Shown here piece by piece: positions 47,683-62,239 of a stretch of DNA of 64,000 nt. Under the pieces are notes generated by a model, which searched no databases, was not told where the DNA came from, and was given only the letters and a program-made list of their open reading frames with translations. The stretch's first letter is position 1. Every line of letters begins with the position of its first letter. Location: assembly GCF_004664715.2 (NCBI RefSeq), contig NC_051072.1, positions 744,001 to 808,000 on the forward strand, read 5' to 3'. The DNA is from Peromyscus leucopus (taxonomy: Eukaryota > Chordata > Mammalia > Rodentia > Cricetidae). A program made the position numbers and the translations under genes.

Positions 47683-48022
47683 AGTCAGTATTCTAGGGCT
47701 GTGAGAGATACCACAATTGTGACAACTGTTACAAAAGAAAGCATTTAATTGGGCCTTGCTTACACTCTGATTATCATTTTGGTATGGGGCATGGTGGCAT
47801 GCAGATAGACATGGTACTGTAGAGATCTACACCTGGATCTGTAGCCAAAACAAGGGCCTGCATTTGCTTTTTTGAAAGCTCAACCCCACTGCAGCCCCAC
47901 AGTGACACACTTCCTCCAATAAATCTACACCTCTTAATCCTTTTCTAATAGTGCCACTCACTGATGATCATGAATTCAAATATATGAGTCTGTGAAGGCC
48001 ATTCTTATTCAAACTACCACAC
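47683..48022 (+). repeat. Rodent interspersed repeat (URR1-like)
   Basis: GTCAGTATTCTAGGGCTGTG, AAGCATTTAATTGGGCCTTG and the end CATTCTTATTCAAACTACC. Confidence 0.5.
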
Positions 48023-48359
48023 AGATAAGAAAGTTAGAACAAAATCTTGAAGCAGCTTGCCATATTCCATCCACAGTAAGGAGGAAGCAGAGGGAGATAG
48101 ATGAATGGTTGCCCTCAGGGTACTCTCTCTTTCTTATACAATCCAGGATCCCAGTCAAACAGATGCTTCCATCCACACAGTCAACAGGTCTCCTGACCTC
48201 AAACTAATGAAGATAACCCCTGCAAAGGAATAGCCAAAGGCTTGCCTTTCGCTTGATTCTACATCTCATTGTGTTAACAATTGAGATTTATGTATTACTC
48301 CACCTCTTGTCTACATAAAACACAAACACACATTTAAGAAAATATTTTAAGGTTCTTAT

Positions 48360-48480
48360 GTGTTAGTGTGTGTGTGTGTGTGTGTTAGTGTGTGTGTGTG
48401 TGCGCACACGCACGTGCACACACACATATGTATGTATAAATGTATGTATGTATGTATATATGTATGTATGTATGCATGCC
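48360..48480. repeat. (TG)n-(CA)n and (TATG)n microsatellite
   Basis: TG repeats, a GCGCACACGCACGTGCACAC switch, CA repeats and then TATG repeats. An imperfect palindrome around 48405-48415. Confidence 0.9.
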
Positions 48481-48699
48481 CAAGCAAGAGTCAGAGGACA
48501 ACCTTCAGAAGTAATTCCCTCTTTCTGTTTTGTGGGTACTGGGGATACAAATAAGGTTTTGGGTCTTGTTGGCAACCATGTTTCCTCCCAAAGAGATCAT
48601 GCTAGCTCCAACTACACAACATCAAATGATAATATTCCTTCCCTTGTTCCCAATCTTACATTCATCTCATATTTAAAATAGAATCTAAATTAAAAAGTT

Positions 48700-48860
48700 T
48701 AAGCCCGTGGTGGTGGCGCAAGCTGGTAGGATTTGCTGAAGGAGGCGGAGGCAGGAGGATCACGAGTTTGAGGCCAGCCTGGGCTACCAAGTGAGTCCCA
48801 GGAAAGGCGCAAAGCTACATAGAGAAACCCTGTCTCAAAAAATCAAAAAAAAAAATTACA
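48700..48860 (+). repeat. B1 SINE, recent-looking variant
   Basis: CCGTGGTGGTGGCGCAAGC, GAGGCCAGCCTGGGCTACC and AGGAAAGGCGCAAAGC, the forward form of the variant at 39457-39632, with an A-tail. Confidence 0.85.
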
Positions 48861-49500
48861 ATGTACTTCATAATTTGAAGCATTTAAACATCTCCAGTAC
48901 ATATCTAATGTGAGGCTCAAAACAAACTCCTACCCATAAGCTCCTACAACCTAAAAACCAAGTGTCTTTTTCTACCACACAATGACACAGAACAAACATG
49001 CAATTCTAAATCAGAATAATTACAACACACTACAGAAGGATTAGCCCCAAATCCGGAAGGGCAAATATACAATCTGATACTTCCACTTTTTATCTGAGAC
49101 TTCTGCAGCACTGGTGTTGACTTCAATGTGGCTCAACCCCTCTAGCTTCACCAGAAAGGCACACAATCTATATCCTAGGTATGCACTCCTCATTGCTTGT
49201 AGTTTTCTTCATATCCTGTATTTCCCACTATCATACAACTGGCATCTCCAACACCTTGAGCAACATAATAATTTGGTTTTAATAACAAATTATTTATAAC
49301 ATCAATCTTGAGTGAACTGCATGATTCTAACACCTATTATTTGTTTCTTTCCAGCACAACAAACAATGATGTCACATAAATTCTAAGCAATACCTCCAAA
49401 GTTCCAACATTCTGAAGGATTGCTCTGCTACACTAATTCCCCTCTACTCATTAGGGAGGTTGAAATACTTTGCTATATTCTTTGCCTTCACAAAATGTTT
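48861..49500 (-). other. Probable antisense repeat remnant, no gene
   Basis: 48940-49150 loosely resembles 46380-46560 (ACACAATGACACAGAACA against ACAATGACACAGGATA), so it may be another copy of the same long repeat. Confidence 0.35.
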
Positions 49501-51230
49501 TCTGCTATAACCTCATTTACTCTTATGAAGTGCATATGTTGGACAAAGTTACTACTAGAATCATATGCAGAAGGTTTCTACATAATATGAATTCACTTGA
49601 GGTTAATTAAAATCAAGTTTAAACTAAAAGTGTTCCACATTATTTGTATTTGTAGGTTTTTACAATGAAGGAAATTTCCTGATATAAAGGTGTGTCAAAT
49701 AACCTACTGATGAGTTTAGAGTAGTTTCTTTTAAATATGATTTTTTAGATTTGAGTTTCATTTGCTTTTTCAGGAGTCCTCTACACTAAGGTGTTCAATT
49801 GCCAATAAAAATCAGTAAATCTTTATAATATTCTTTGTAACAGTGGGGCTTTTTTTTTTCCAGTGTGAATGCTCTAGTGAAAGTTAAGGTTGAACAAACA
49901 TCAGAGCCTTGTGACATTGTCTCAAATATGAAGCTTCTGATGATAACTAAGGTATAAAGAAGAGTGGGAAGCCTTGCCATATTCTTTATTCAGTTTGATT
50001 TCTGTTGGTGTGACAAAAGTCATGGCACACAACTACATGGGAGAAAAAATGGGTTATTTCAGCTCACAGACTGCACTTAATCATTCATGGAACCCAGGGC
50101 AGAACACAGCTGAACTCTACAGCTGCAGGTGAAACAGAAACCATGGTGGAATGCTGCTTTCTGCTACCATCACTCTGGCTTGGTATCAGTCAGCAATCTG
50201 ATACACCTGTGATCACCTCTCCAAGAGCGGCACATCCAAGGTGCACTGGCATCCCCAGTGGTCTAGATTCATCTACATTAGTTAGTATTCATGACAATGC
50301 CTCACAGACATGCCCATGGGTCAATGAGGTCCAGTCATGTACTCACTTGAGACACCATTACATAGTTTATCTGTGTGAAGGTTATCAGAAGCAAAATAGG
50401 GCATAAGTATTTGCAAAGCTTATCAATATATGTTCTTTGGTGTTGATAATGATTAGAAATATTATTGAAGACTATTCTGAATTATTTGGGCTTATCAAGT
50501 TTTGCACAATTTGGAGAACACTTCTGATATGATAGCCAGGTGAAGACCTTGCCACAATCTTAGCATTTATAGTGCACTTTACCAACATGAACACTATGAT
50601 GTGTGTATATGCATGAAGGACATCTAAATAACTGACCACAGATCGTCCATTTGCAGAGGCTAATCTGTGATTTCCTTGGTGTGCAGTAAGGAATGAATGA
50701 TCAATCAAACCTTCTCAATACTCTTCACATCTGTATGATTGCTGCTCTGTATGAGTCCTTTCCTTTTGTTTAAGGTTTGAGGAGCTTTTAAAGGCATTTT
50801 CACACTCTTCACAGTTGCGTTGTTTCTCTCTGGGATGAATTCTGTGGAGGTCAGAGATGTTAACTGAAAGATAAAATTCACCGTATTCCTCATATGTGTA
50901 TGACTGCCCTCTATTGTTAATTCTTTTGTGTGGGTAAGGGCTGAATGATTCCAAAGGCTTTACCGCATTCCCCACACTTAGAGGGCTTCTACTCAGAATG
51001 ATTTTTTTTATATCTTTTATGGTCTGATGAAGTGTAAACATTTTATGAACATTTTACAATCTGCACTATTTCACTCCAGTATGAACTCCCATGTGTTGAG
51101 AAATATTGGACAGTTAGCAACATTTTTCACACTTGTGGCATTAATGTCCAGTACGAATTATCAGGTATATCAAAAGTTCTTACTGAGTACAAACGATCTA
51201 GGCACATTCTTCAGACTTGTGAAGTTTCTG
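49500..51230 (-). pseudogene. Fossil C2H2 fingers downstream of the gene 3 stop
   Basis: Finger-linker motifs recur near 50580, 50668, 50740, 50824, 50912, 51070 and 51147, about 80-84 bp apart, with frameshifts and lost Cys or His. The minus frame 50715-51041 still shows CEECENAFKSSSNLKQ-type finger text. Further remnants lie at 49540-49990, left of an inserted repeat. This mirrors the fossils behind gene 1. Confidence 0.7.
49998..50400 (+). repeat. Rodent interspersed repeat shared by the duplication units
   Basis: TCTGTTGGTGTGACAAAAGT, TGGGTTATTTCAGCTCACAG. It sits in the same context as 11025-11345 of unit 1: a GATGATAACTAAGGTATA-type flank on the left and GAAATATTATT on the right. Confidence 0.55.
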
Positions 51231-53745
<2,515 letters not shown>

Positions 53746-53841
53746 CTGCTTGCATGGCATCTGCTGCTTGTCTCCTCACACCATAAGTCTCTTGTCTTTG
53801 CTCCAGAAATGTAACCAGGTATGGCTTACAGGAAGCAAGAC
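53746..53841 (-). CDS. KRAB zinc-finger gene 3, linker/short KRAB-b exon
   Basis: A 96-bp exon in phase 1 on both sides, with acceptor AAATAG and donor GCAG/GTGTGTAAG. It reads GLASCKPYLVTFLEQRQE, then a TYGVRRQ-type tail, one codon longer than in gene 1. Confidence 0.88.
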
Positions 53842-54508
<667 letters not shown>

Positions 54509-54752
54509 TCAGTAAGAGTATAAATAACAAAAGGCATCATATACTTCTGGATACAGGCCCAGAGTGAGAGGAGAGATAGAAGTATTTTAGATATAAGTAG
54601 AGTTAGAACCCTAAAATACTTCTGATGTACTATGATGATGTTACATAGGACTCATCATTAAGGAAATTGAATGGCAGAAGAGCCTAGAAACTCCTAGGAA
54701 TATTACACTTTTAAGAATCATAAAATAGTGAGTGCATCTATAAAACAATATG

Positions 54753-54902
54753 TTGGGGCTGGAGAGATAGCTCAGCAGTTACCAGAACTGGCTGCTCTTC
54801 CAAAGGACCTGGCTTTGATTCCAACATGGCTGCTCACAACTGTCTGTAATTCCAGTTCCAAAGGATCAAACAATGTCTTACAGATGTATATAGCAAAACA
54901 AC
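54753..54902 (+). repeat. B2 SINE, diverged
   Basis: GGGGCTGGAGAGATAGCTCA, then CTGCTCTTCCAAAGGACC. Ends directly against the next B2. Confidence 0.8.
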
Positions 54903-55095
54903 TAAGCTGGAGAGATGGCTCAGTGGTTAAGAGCACTGACTGCTCTTTCAGAGGTCCTGAGTTCAATTCAGAGCAACCATATGGTGGCTCAAAATCACCT
55001 GTAATGAGATCTGGCGCCCTCTTCTGGCCTTGCTAGGACACATGCAGACAAAATGATGTATATATAATAAATCTTAAAAAAACAACAAAACAAAA
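54903..55095 (+). repeat. B2 SINE, well preserved
   Basis: AGCTGGAGAGATGGCTCAGT, GAGCACTGACTGCTC, GATCTGGCGCCCTCTTCTGG and an AATAAATCTTAAAA 3' end. The tRNA-like start keeps A- and B-box-like sequence. Confidence 0.92.
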
Positions 55096-55107
55096 AACCA
55101 TACAGAT

Positions 55108-55363
55108 ATACCTCAGTTAGGGTTTTTATTTCAGCAATGAAACCCCATGACTAAAAATCAAGTTGGGGAAGAAAGGGCTTATTGGGTTTACACTTCCATA
55201 GCACTATTCATCATCAAAGGTATTGAGGACAGGAACTCAAACAGTACAGGAACCAGGAGGCAGGAGCTGATACAGAGGCCATGGAGGCATTCTGATTACT
55301 GGATTGCTCCAACTCTTTCTTTCTTTCTTTTTCTTTCTTTCTTTTCTTTTTCTTTCTTTCTTT

Positions 55364-55419
<56 letters not shown>

Positions 55420-55520
55420 TTTTATAAATCAGGGCCGCCAGCTCAAGGTTGGCACCTCCGAAAATAGGCTGTGTCATGCTCTATCAATCACTAATTAAGA
55501 AAATGCTCTACAGGCTGGCC
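55108..55520 (+). repeat. Rodent interspersed repeat with (CTTT)n expansion
   Basis: CAGTTAGGGTTTTTATTTC and AGAAAGGGCTTATTGGG give the family. A CTTT tract at 55315-55421 splits it, then CACTAATTAAGAAAATGC follows. Confidence 0.55.
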
Positions 55521-55540
55521 CATGTCCTGATTAAATAGGA

Positions 55541-56300
55541 AGCCTGTAGTGGTTTGAGAGCAAATGGCCTTGTTGGAGTAAGTGTGTTCTTGTTGGAGGA
55601 AATGTGTTAGTGTCGACAAGGACTTTGAGGTCTCATCCACACTGAAGCCATACCCAGTGAGACAGACCACTTCCTGTTGCCTGCATAAGATGTAGGACTC
55701 TCAGGTACTTCTCCACCACCATGTTGCACCATCAATGATAATGGACTAAACTCTGAAACTGTAAGCCACCCCAATTAAATATTTTCCTTTATAAAAGTTG
55801 CTGTGGTTGTGGTGTCTCTTCACAGCAACAGAAACCCCAACTAAGACTGAAGTTGGTACCAGCGACTGGGGTATCGCTGAGATAGCCTGACCATGCTATT
55901 GTTGGAGGATATATGGACCTTGGGACTGTGGATTAGAGAAACCGTTGAATGCTTTAAGTTCTGCTCACTGGCCATATTAGTAAGAACATGGAAGACAGTC
56001 ATGCTGAGTGTGATCAGATGAACTGTGGGGGCCTAGTTCAAGAAGATTCAGAGGAGAAGAATTTTAGTATGTTGCCTAGAGATCATTCTTGTGATATTTT
56101 GGTGAAGAAAGTGGCTACATTTTGTCCTCGTTCACCTAGGGCTAAAGTGAAGAGATTTGGATTAATATCTCTGGCAGAGGAAATCTCTAAACAGCCTATT
56201 ATAGACTCTTTCATGTGTTTTTTAATGTTCATGCTTATACAAATTTAGAAAGAAAAGTAGCAAGCTGAGGAGAAAAGGAGCACCAGGGAGAGGAATACTG
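55541..56300 (-). repeat. Rodent interspersed repeat plus extended flank
   Basis: 55541-55860 matches the copies at 60577 and 61117 (CACTTCCTGTTGCCTG, TGTAAGCCACCCCAATTAA). 55860-56300 carries the flank shared with 34440-34674, read forward here. Confidence 0.5.
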
Positions 56301-57840
56301 CTAAGCCCTGTGTTCAAGGAGATAAACAGATTAAGAAATGGACTAAATGGTGTAATGACCTCAGGGCAAGTTTGTACCTAGCTAAATTTCCAGAAACTAG
56401 TTTTCCAGCTAGTTTGTCTTTAAGTCTTTAAAGAGAGACCAAAGTAATATAAGAAATTTAAGCTATGTAAGGACAGGAAATATTATAACACAGGGAGTTT
56501 GGACCTTATATGGTGCCTTGTTAATTTTGAATTTTTAAAATGCTGATAAATGAATTGCAGTAGCTGAGTGACATTGGATTGCAGAAATTGCTAAGTTAAA
56601 ACAACCTATATATTTTAGGAATGTCTTAACTTCAAAATAGAAGACAGAAAATATGTTGCACTGGAGGAGAGGTTATATCTTTGTTTCCACAGGAAATAAG
56701 TAATGGTTCTTGGCAAAAATTCATGAAGATCAGATTTGATTGGGGGAGACCTCCTGAAGACCTTGGTTACAGACATGAAGAGAAAAAAAAAAACAAGAAA
56801 AACTACAAGACAGGTGATGTACATGCCAATTCCCTCTACATGGGAACAGCTCTGAGACTGGATAAGACATGATAAATTTTATTGGCTATAGAGTCATAGA
56901 GACTTATTACTAGACACCATCCTTTCATGTGGCATGGATAGAGGTTTGGTTATACAATCCAAACAGACTTAGAAAGTTAACAGATGCCTTTTATCTGCTC
57001 AGAGAACAAAAAAAACATCTTTAGATGACTTGTGCACACCATACATTCCATACTTGTGTTAATATACACTCACACATATTTATGCACATATACAAACATG
57101 TATGTGTGATAAGTGTGTGTAACCTTTAAAAGTTCATGTGTTTTCAGAAGAAAAAGGACTAGACACCAATGAAGACAAGTAGTCCAGGTGTTCCAGTCTC
57201 TTAGAATACTTCTGTTGCAGTTTCCTCAAAATTCTACATCCAGAAGAGTTTCAATGCTGCTGGCTGAGATGGTCTAGCCTCACAGACTACTCCAACCAAG
57301 ACTTCAAATAAGCTCTACACTTTCCCTCACAGAGAATAAACAAGAAATAATACAGCTAGCTCTCCTAGGATGTGACCATTGTCCCAATTTTCTCACTGTT
57401 GTCTAGAGATGCTGTTGCTCCCAGACAATAGGAAGCAGCCTAGAGAACACAATACCCACATTCCCAAGAGGTGGGGTGGGTAATCTTTGGTCATTTGGTG
57501 GGTTATGGATGTGTGTCATCATAGAGGGTGGTTGGTAACAATTTGCTACTGGTCATTGTCAGGAAAAACAAACAAAGAAAGGAGATTAGATTCTGGGATA
57601 TGTTTCTGAAGGGAAAAGTGGGGGATTTGGTATAGAAATGAAGTGATAAAAGGGTGGATTGTTGAGTCTACTTTTGAACAACCACTAATTTCAAATATTT
57701 TACATTGGTATTTTTGTATATTGATACCAATTTAAGGTTACTTTTGTTATACTGTATATAAGTTTTTATTTTTGTTTAAGGTATTTTACCCATACAGCTC
57801 ACTCAAAAATGTAATGTAAAGTTCCAGTCTATAGGCAGAA
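56300..57840. other. Gene 3 upstream intron region, no gene recognised
   Basis: AT-rich. No coding signal or clear repeat family, although parts may belong to the long repeat on its left. Confidence 0.35.
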
Positions 57841-57845
57841 GTTTC

Positions 57846-58198
57846 TGTCCCTCCAGCATCTCCCAAATACCCAGCAGTCACTTTTCAAATTATTGACTTG
57901 GAGGCTTAATATTAATTATAAATGCTCAGGTTTATTACTAACTAGCTGTTATGCTTAAATTAACCCATAATTCTTATCTATGTTTAGCCACATGGCTTGG
58001 TAGCTTTTCTCAATGCGGCATTCTCATCTTACTTCCTCTGCATCTGGCTATCTACTCCTGACTCTGCCCTTTCTCTTCCCAGAATTCTCCGAGTCTGGAA
58101 GCCCACCTATACTTCCTGCCTGGCTACTGGCCAATCAGCATTTTATTAAACCAATTCCAGTGACAAATCTTTACAGTATACAAGAGGATTATTCCACA
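57846..58198 (-). mobile_element. ERV LTR, antisense
   Basis: Ends TGTCCCTCC (left) and TTATTCCACA (right). Contains TTAACCCATAATTCTTATC and CCTGCCTGGCTACTGGCCA. No matching 6-bp flanks, so it may be part of a larger rearranged element. Confidence 0.7.
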
Positions 58199-59208
58199 GC
58201 ACTAGTCCTTGAAAGCTATTTAGGATAATAAAGATATACAAGTTAGTAGTTAGTCACCTATAACAATCATACTTATAGTCATGTTAGGTATGTTTTCAAG
58301 GTCAAAGAGCGATATATTTCCAATAAACAAATGGTCTTCAAACACTTCAAACACCTGCAGAATATGCCATTTACAATGTTTTAATAACCTAAGGCTTTTT
58401 GTGACAGTCAGGCATGTCTACTCCTGACAGCAGAAATTTACTTTAAAAGGGAGGATAAGCATCCTCCATATGTATCCTCCATACATACTCTATGTGGAGT
58501 TTGCTTTCAATAGGGCAAAGCTAGCCATTTGGGCAAGAAACTGCCCTTGCCTTGAGTGTTGACAGTATGCTGTCCAAATTGTACAAGGACACAGAAAAGG
58601 CGGTTGCCAAACTTTGCCAAGACAAGGTGAAACATTCCTTCAAAAATTCCTACTTTGCAAAAAGTCTATCATATATCCTAGGCTTGTAGGCTGAAGACGG
58701 ATGCCCTAACATTGCAGAGGAAGCTTGGGTTACTGTCCAGGAAGCCAGATGTCTCTGTTGTTTCTATAACTTTGGAAGTTGCTTTCTCTACACTTCTTGT
58801 TTAATCGGGTAATATTATATCCTTCTCAGTTCTCTGATGGACATTGAAAACTAGATAGTTATACAGATCTTTGTTATCAAATTAAGAAGAAAACTTACAT
58901 AAAAGGCATTAAGTTTATAAGGTTGAGAAACATCAAAGCATAAGTTTTTATCTAAGACAATGTTTTTAGGTCTAAAAAGATATTCTAGGTTGGTAACACA
59001 AGTTATGATAAAAAGTGAATTAGGCACAAAACTTTGGACTCACCAAGACAGGATAGATAATGGAGTATTTTTTTTCCAATTTTTTCAAACACTAATGAAC
59101 TGGACATTGTGAATGTAATTCTTACCTGCTAATTGTTCTTATTGTATATAGATTTACTGTGTTAGAGTTAAAATATTTTCCCTTTTATTTATACAAAAAG
59201 GAGGAAAT
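58199..59208 (+). mobile_element. ERV internal 3' region with polypurine tract
   Basis: 58560-59208 is related to 180-784 at the window start (GGCTTGTAGGCTGAAGACGG against GCCTATAGGCTGAAGATGAT). It ends ACAAAAAGGAGGAAA before the LTR at 59209. No intact frame. Confidence 0.6.
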
Positions 59209-59541
59209 GTTGTAGGATGTTTGTACACTGTTTGAAGATATATTGCTGTGATTGATATAATAAAGAGCTGAACAGCCAATAGCTTGGCAGGAGATATAGG
59301 TGGGACTTCTAGGCAGAGAGAGAAGAGGAAGATGAATCCAGGTGTGCAAGACACATTAGGAGACACAGAGAGGAAACAGGAGGTGGGAGATGGAAGAGAG
59401 GTAATGCCATGTGATAGAAGGTTAAGATAAATGAATTAATTTAAGTTATAAGAGCTAATTATGATAAGCTTAAGCTATAGGCCGAGTTTTCATAATTAAT
59501 AATAAGTCTCTATGTTGTTATGTGTGAGCTGGTAGTCCCAA
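59209..59541 (+). mobile_element. 3' LTR of the preceding ERV fragment
   Basis: Starts TGTTGTAGGATG after the polypurine tract and ends GTCCCAACA. Shares AATAAAGAGCTGAACAGCC and TAATTAATAATAAGTCTC with 43812-44160. Confidence 0.7.
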
Positions 59542-59569
59542 CAAAAAAATACTGATGCAGGATGCTGTG

Positions 59570-60095
59570 AAGGTGAAGCCTAGATGTGGTGGTATTGTTC
59601 CCCAAAATATTGTGCATGCTAATAAACTTATCTGTCCTGTCAGAGAACAGGACAGCCACAATATTAAACATAGAGGATAGTCAGTGGTAGCACAGCCTTT
59701 AATCCTAGCATTCCAGAGGCAGAAATCTCTCTGGATCTCTGTGAGTTCAAGGCCACATTGGAAACAGCCAGGCATGGTGACTCACACCTTTAATTCCAGA
59801 AAATGAACCTTTAATCCCAGGGAGTGAGGCAGAAAACAGAAAGATATATAAGGCGTGAGGACCAGAAACTAGAAGCATTTGGCTGGTTAAGTTTTCAGGC
59901 TTTTGAGCAGCAGTTCAGCTGAGATTCATTCTGGATGAGGACTCAAGAGGCTTCCAGTCTGAGAAAACAGGACCAGCTGAGGAGCTGGCAAGGTGAGATA
60001 GCTGTGGCTTGTTCTGTCTCTCTGATCTTCCAGATTTCACCCAAATACCTGGCTCAGGTTTGATTTTATTAATAAGTCCTTCTAAGATTCTTGCT
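59570..60095 (+). mobile_element. ERV LTR carrying B1-like blocks
   Basis: ACACCTTTAATTCCAG and CCTTTAATCCTAGCATTCC are B1-like. AGATATATAAGGCGTGAGG is a TATA-like region, and the end has TTTATTAATAAGTCC. Same group as 785-1236 and 33805-34335. Confidence 0.6.
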
Positions 60096-60099
60096 ACTC

Positions 60100-60932
60100 C
60101 TGGATTGCCTTGGAGACCCCAAGATGTCGAGATGCCAGAGGCATGGGATACCTGCTGAGGAGAGCTGCTAACAGGGAGTGGAACCAGCCCAAGAGAAAGA
60201 AGTATGTTATAGTCAATAAAGCTGAAAAGAAATGGAGATCTGAAGAATGTTTTGACATCAGACATGGAGATGCAGAGTTTGGAGTTTGCCCAGCTGGCTT
60301 TTGGTCTTGCTTTGGTCCAGTATTTCCTCACTTTCCTACCTACCTATCTTTTAGAATGGTGATTTATATCCTGTGCTATTATATGTTGTAAGTATATGAT
60401 CTGCTTTTGGTTTTGGTTTTTATAGGGGATTACATTAAGAGATTGCATTAATCTCAGAAGAGACTTTGAACTTTGACTTTAAAATAAATATAAGACTGTT
60501 ATAGACTATGGGCACTTTTGAAGTTGGACTGAATGTATTTTTGCATTTTTATATGACTACAAGCCTTTGGGTGCTAGGGCATGGAATGTGGTAGCTTGAA
60601 AGAAAATGCCCCCCAAAGGGAGTAGAACTATTAGGAGGTGTGGCCTTGTTAGAGTAGGTGTGGTGTTGTTTCAAGTGTGTCACTGTGGAGGCGGGCTTTG
60701 AGGTTTTATATATGCTCAAGCCACACCCAGTGAGACAGACTACTTCCTGTTACCTGAAGATGTAGGGCTCCAAGGTACTTCTCCAGCACCACGTTTGCCT
60801 GCACATCACCATGTCACACCATAATAATAAGGGACTAAACCTTTGAAAATGTAAGCCATCCCATAAAATGTTTTTCTTTATAAGAGTTGCCACAGTCATG
60901 GTGTTTCTTCACAGCAATAGAAACCATAACTA
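60100..60932. repeat. Long rodent repeat piece followed by URR1-like repeat
   Basis: 60100-60570 is the forward counterpart of antisense material at 46430-46600. 60577-60932 carries TTAGGAGGTGTGGCCTTG, CTTCCTGTTACCTG and AGAGTTGCCACAGTCATGG. Confidence 0.5.
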
Positions 60933-61100
60933 GCCAGGTGGTGGTGACACATGCCATTAATTCCAGCACTTGCAAGGCAGAGGCAGGTGATCTCTGAGTT
61001 TGAGGCCAGCCTGGTCTATAGAGCTAGTTCCAGGACAGCTAGGGCTGTTACACAGAGAAACCCTGTCTTGAAAAAAACAAGAAAGAAAACAAAAAACGAA
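60933..61100 (+). repeat. B1 SINE
   Basis: AGCCAGGTGGTGGTGACACA, TTGAGGCCAGCCTGGTCTAT and an A-rich tail. It lies between two URR1-like copies. Confidence 0.88.
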
Positions 61101-61116
61101 GAAAAAGTAAGTATAA

Positions 61117-61458
61117 CTAAGACATCCCCATTAGGGAGTGGCACTATTAGGCAGTGTGGCCTTGTTGGCATAGACATGGCCTTGTTGGAGGAAGTGTGTC
61201 ACTGTGGGGGTGGGCTTTGTGGTCTCTTGTGCTCAAAATACACCCAATGTGGCTCACAGTTGCTTTTGGTGCCTGAGGATGAAGATGGAGAACTCTCAGC
61301 TCCTTCTCCAGTACCATGTTTGCCTGCATGCCACTCGCCATGACAATATTGAACTAAACCTCTGAAACTGTAAGCCAGCCCCAATTAAATGTTTCCCTTT
61401 ATAAGAGTTGCCATGATCATGGTATCTCTTCACCGCAATAAAATCCTAACTAAGACAA
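61117..61458 (-). repeat. Rodent interspersed repeat (URR1-like), antisense
   Basis: GAAGTGTGTCACTGTGGGGG, TGTAAGCCAGCCCCAATTA and AGAGTTGCCATGATCATGG. Its right-hand TAACTAAGAC end is kept. Confidence 0.55.
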
Positions 61459-61479
61459 AGCCAAAATTCCTAACACACA

Positions 61480-62238
61480 AAGGCCAGTGAAAACACAAAC
61501 AACATCAAAAATAAGCAACACAATGACAATTAACAATCACATATCAGAACAACTAATGCCTTCCATTGTGCCATCAAAGGACAAAGGCTGGGTGAATGAA
61601 TCAAGAAACAAAATCCATTTTTTTTTTTCTGTCCCCAAGAAACACATTTAAATGATGTCTTTTTTTTTTTTTAGATTTATTGAAGTTTGTTTTATGTGCA
61701 TTGGTGTGAAGGTATTAGATCCCTGTGGAACTGGAGTTACAGACAGTTGTGAGCTGCCACATAGTTGCTGGTGATGCCCTTTATGTTTTCCAATGGAATA
61801 GAACAGGTTTTCAAAATATTCTCTTATTATACCCTGAATTTCTTTGGTGTTTGTTTTAATATATCCATATTCATGTCTGATTCTGTTAATGTGGTCTTCT
61901 TTCTTTTGGTTAGTTGCAACAAGAGTCACTCAATCTTACTTATCTTCTTAATGAATCTGATGCGAATTTGTTGATCATTTGAGTCTTTTTGTTTGATTTA
62001 ATTTTAATAATTTCTCTTCTGATTTTCTTGTTTTTCATCATCAACTGGGTTTGGATTAGGTTTGTTCTTGTTTTTCCCAACTATTTTTATTGTATAATTC
62101 AACCATTTTTGGTGCTCTTCCTCATATTTTCATGTAGGCAATTAGAGCTACAATCTTTGCCCATAGGATTGATTTCAACAGGTTCCAGATGGTAGTCTTG
62201 TTGTGATTTCATTTTCATTCATACATATTTTTATATAT
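61480..62238. mobile_element. Old L1 pieces, partly antisense, with B3-type SINE insertion
   Basis: 61480-61655 reads forward like an L1 piece (GAAACAAAATCCATTT). 61665-61775 is a truncated antisense B3-type SINE (ACTGGAGTTACAGACAGTTG). 61790-62238 reads as L1 on the minus strand (TGTAGGCAATTAGAGCTAC). Confidence 0.5.
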
Positions 62239-62239
62239 A

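Noticed and set aside
54903..54975. tRNA-like promoter sequence
   Set aside because: Part of a B2 SINE, not a tRNA gene; no cloverleaf with a proper acceptor stem is evident.
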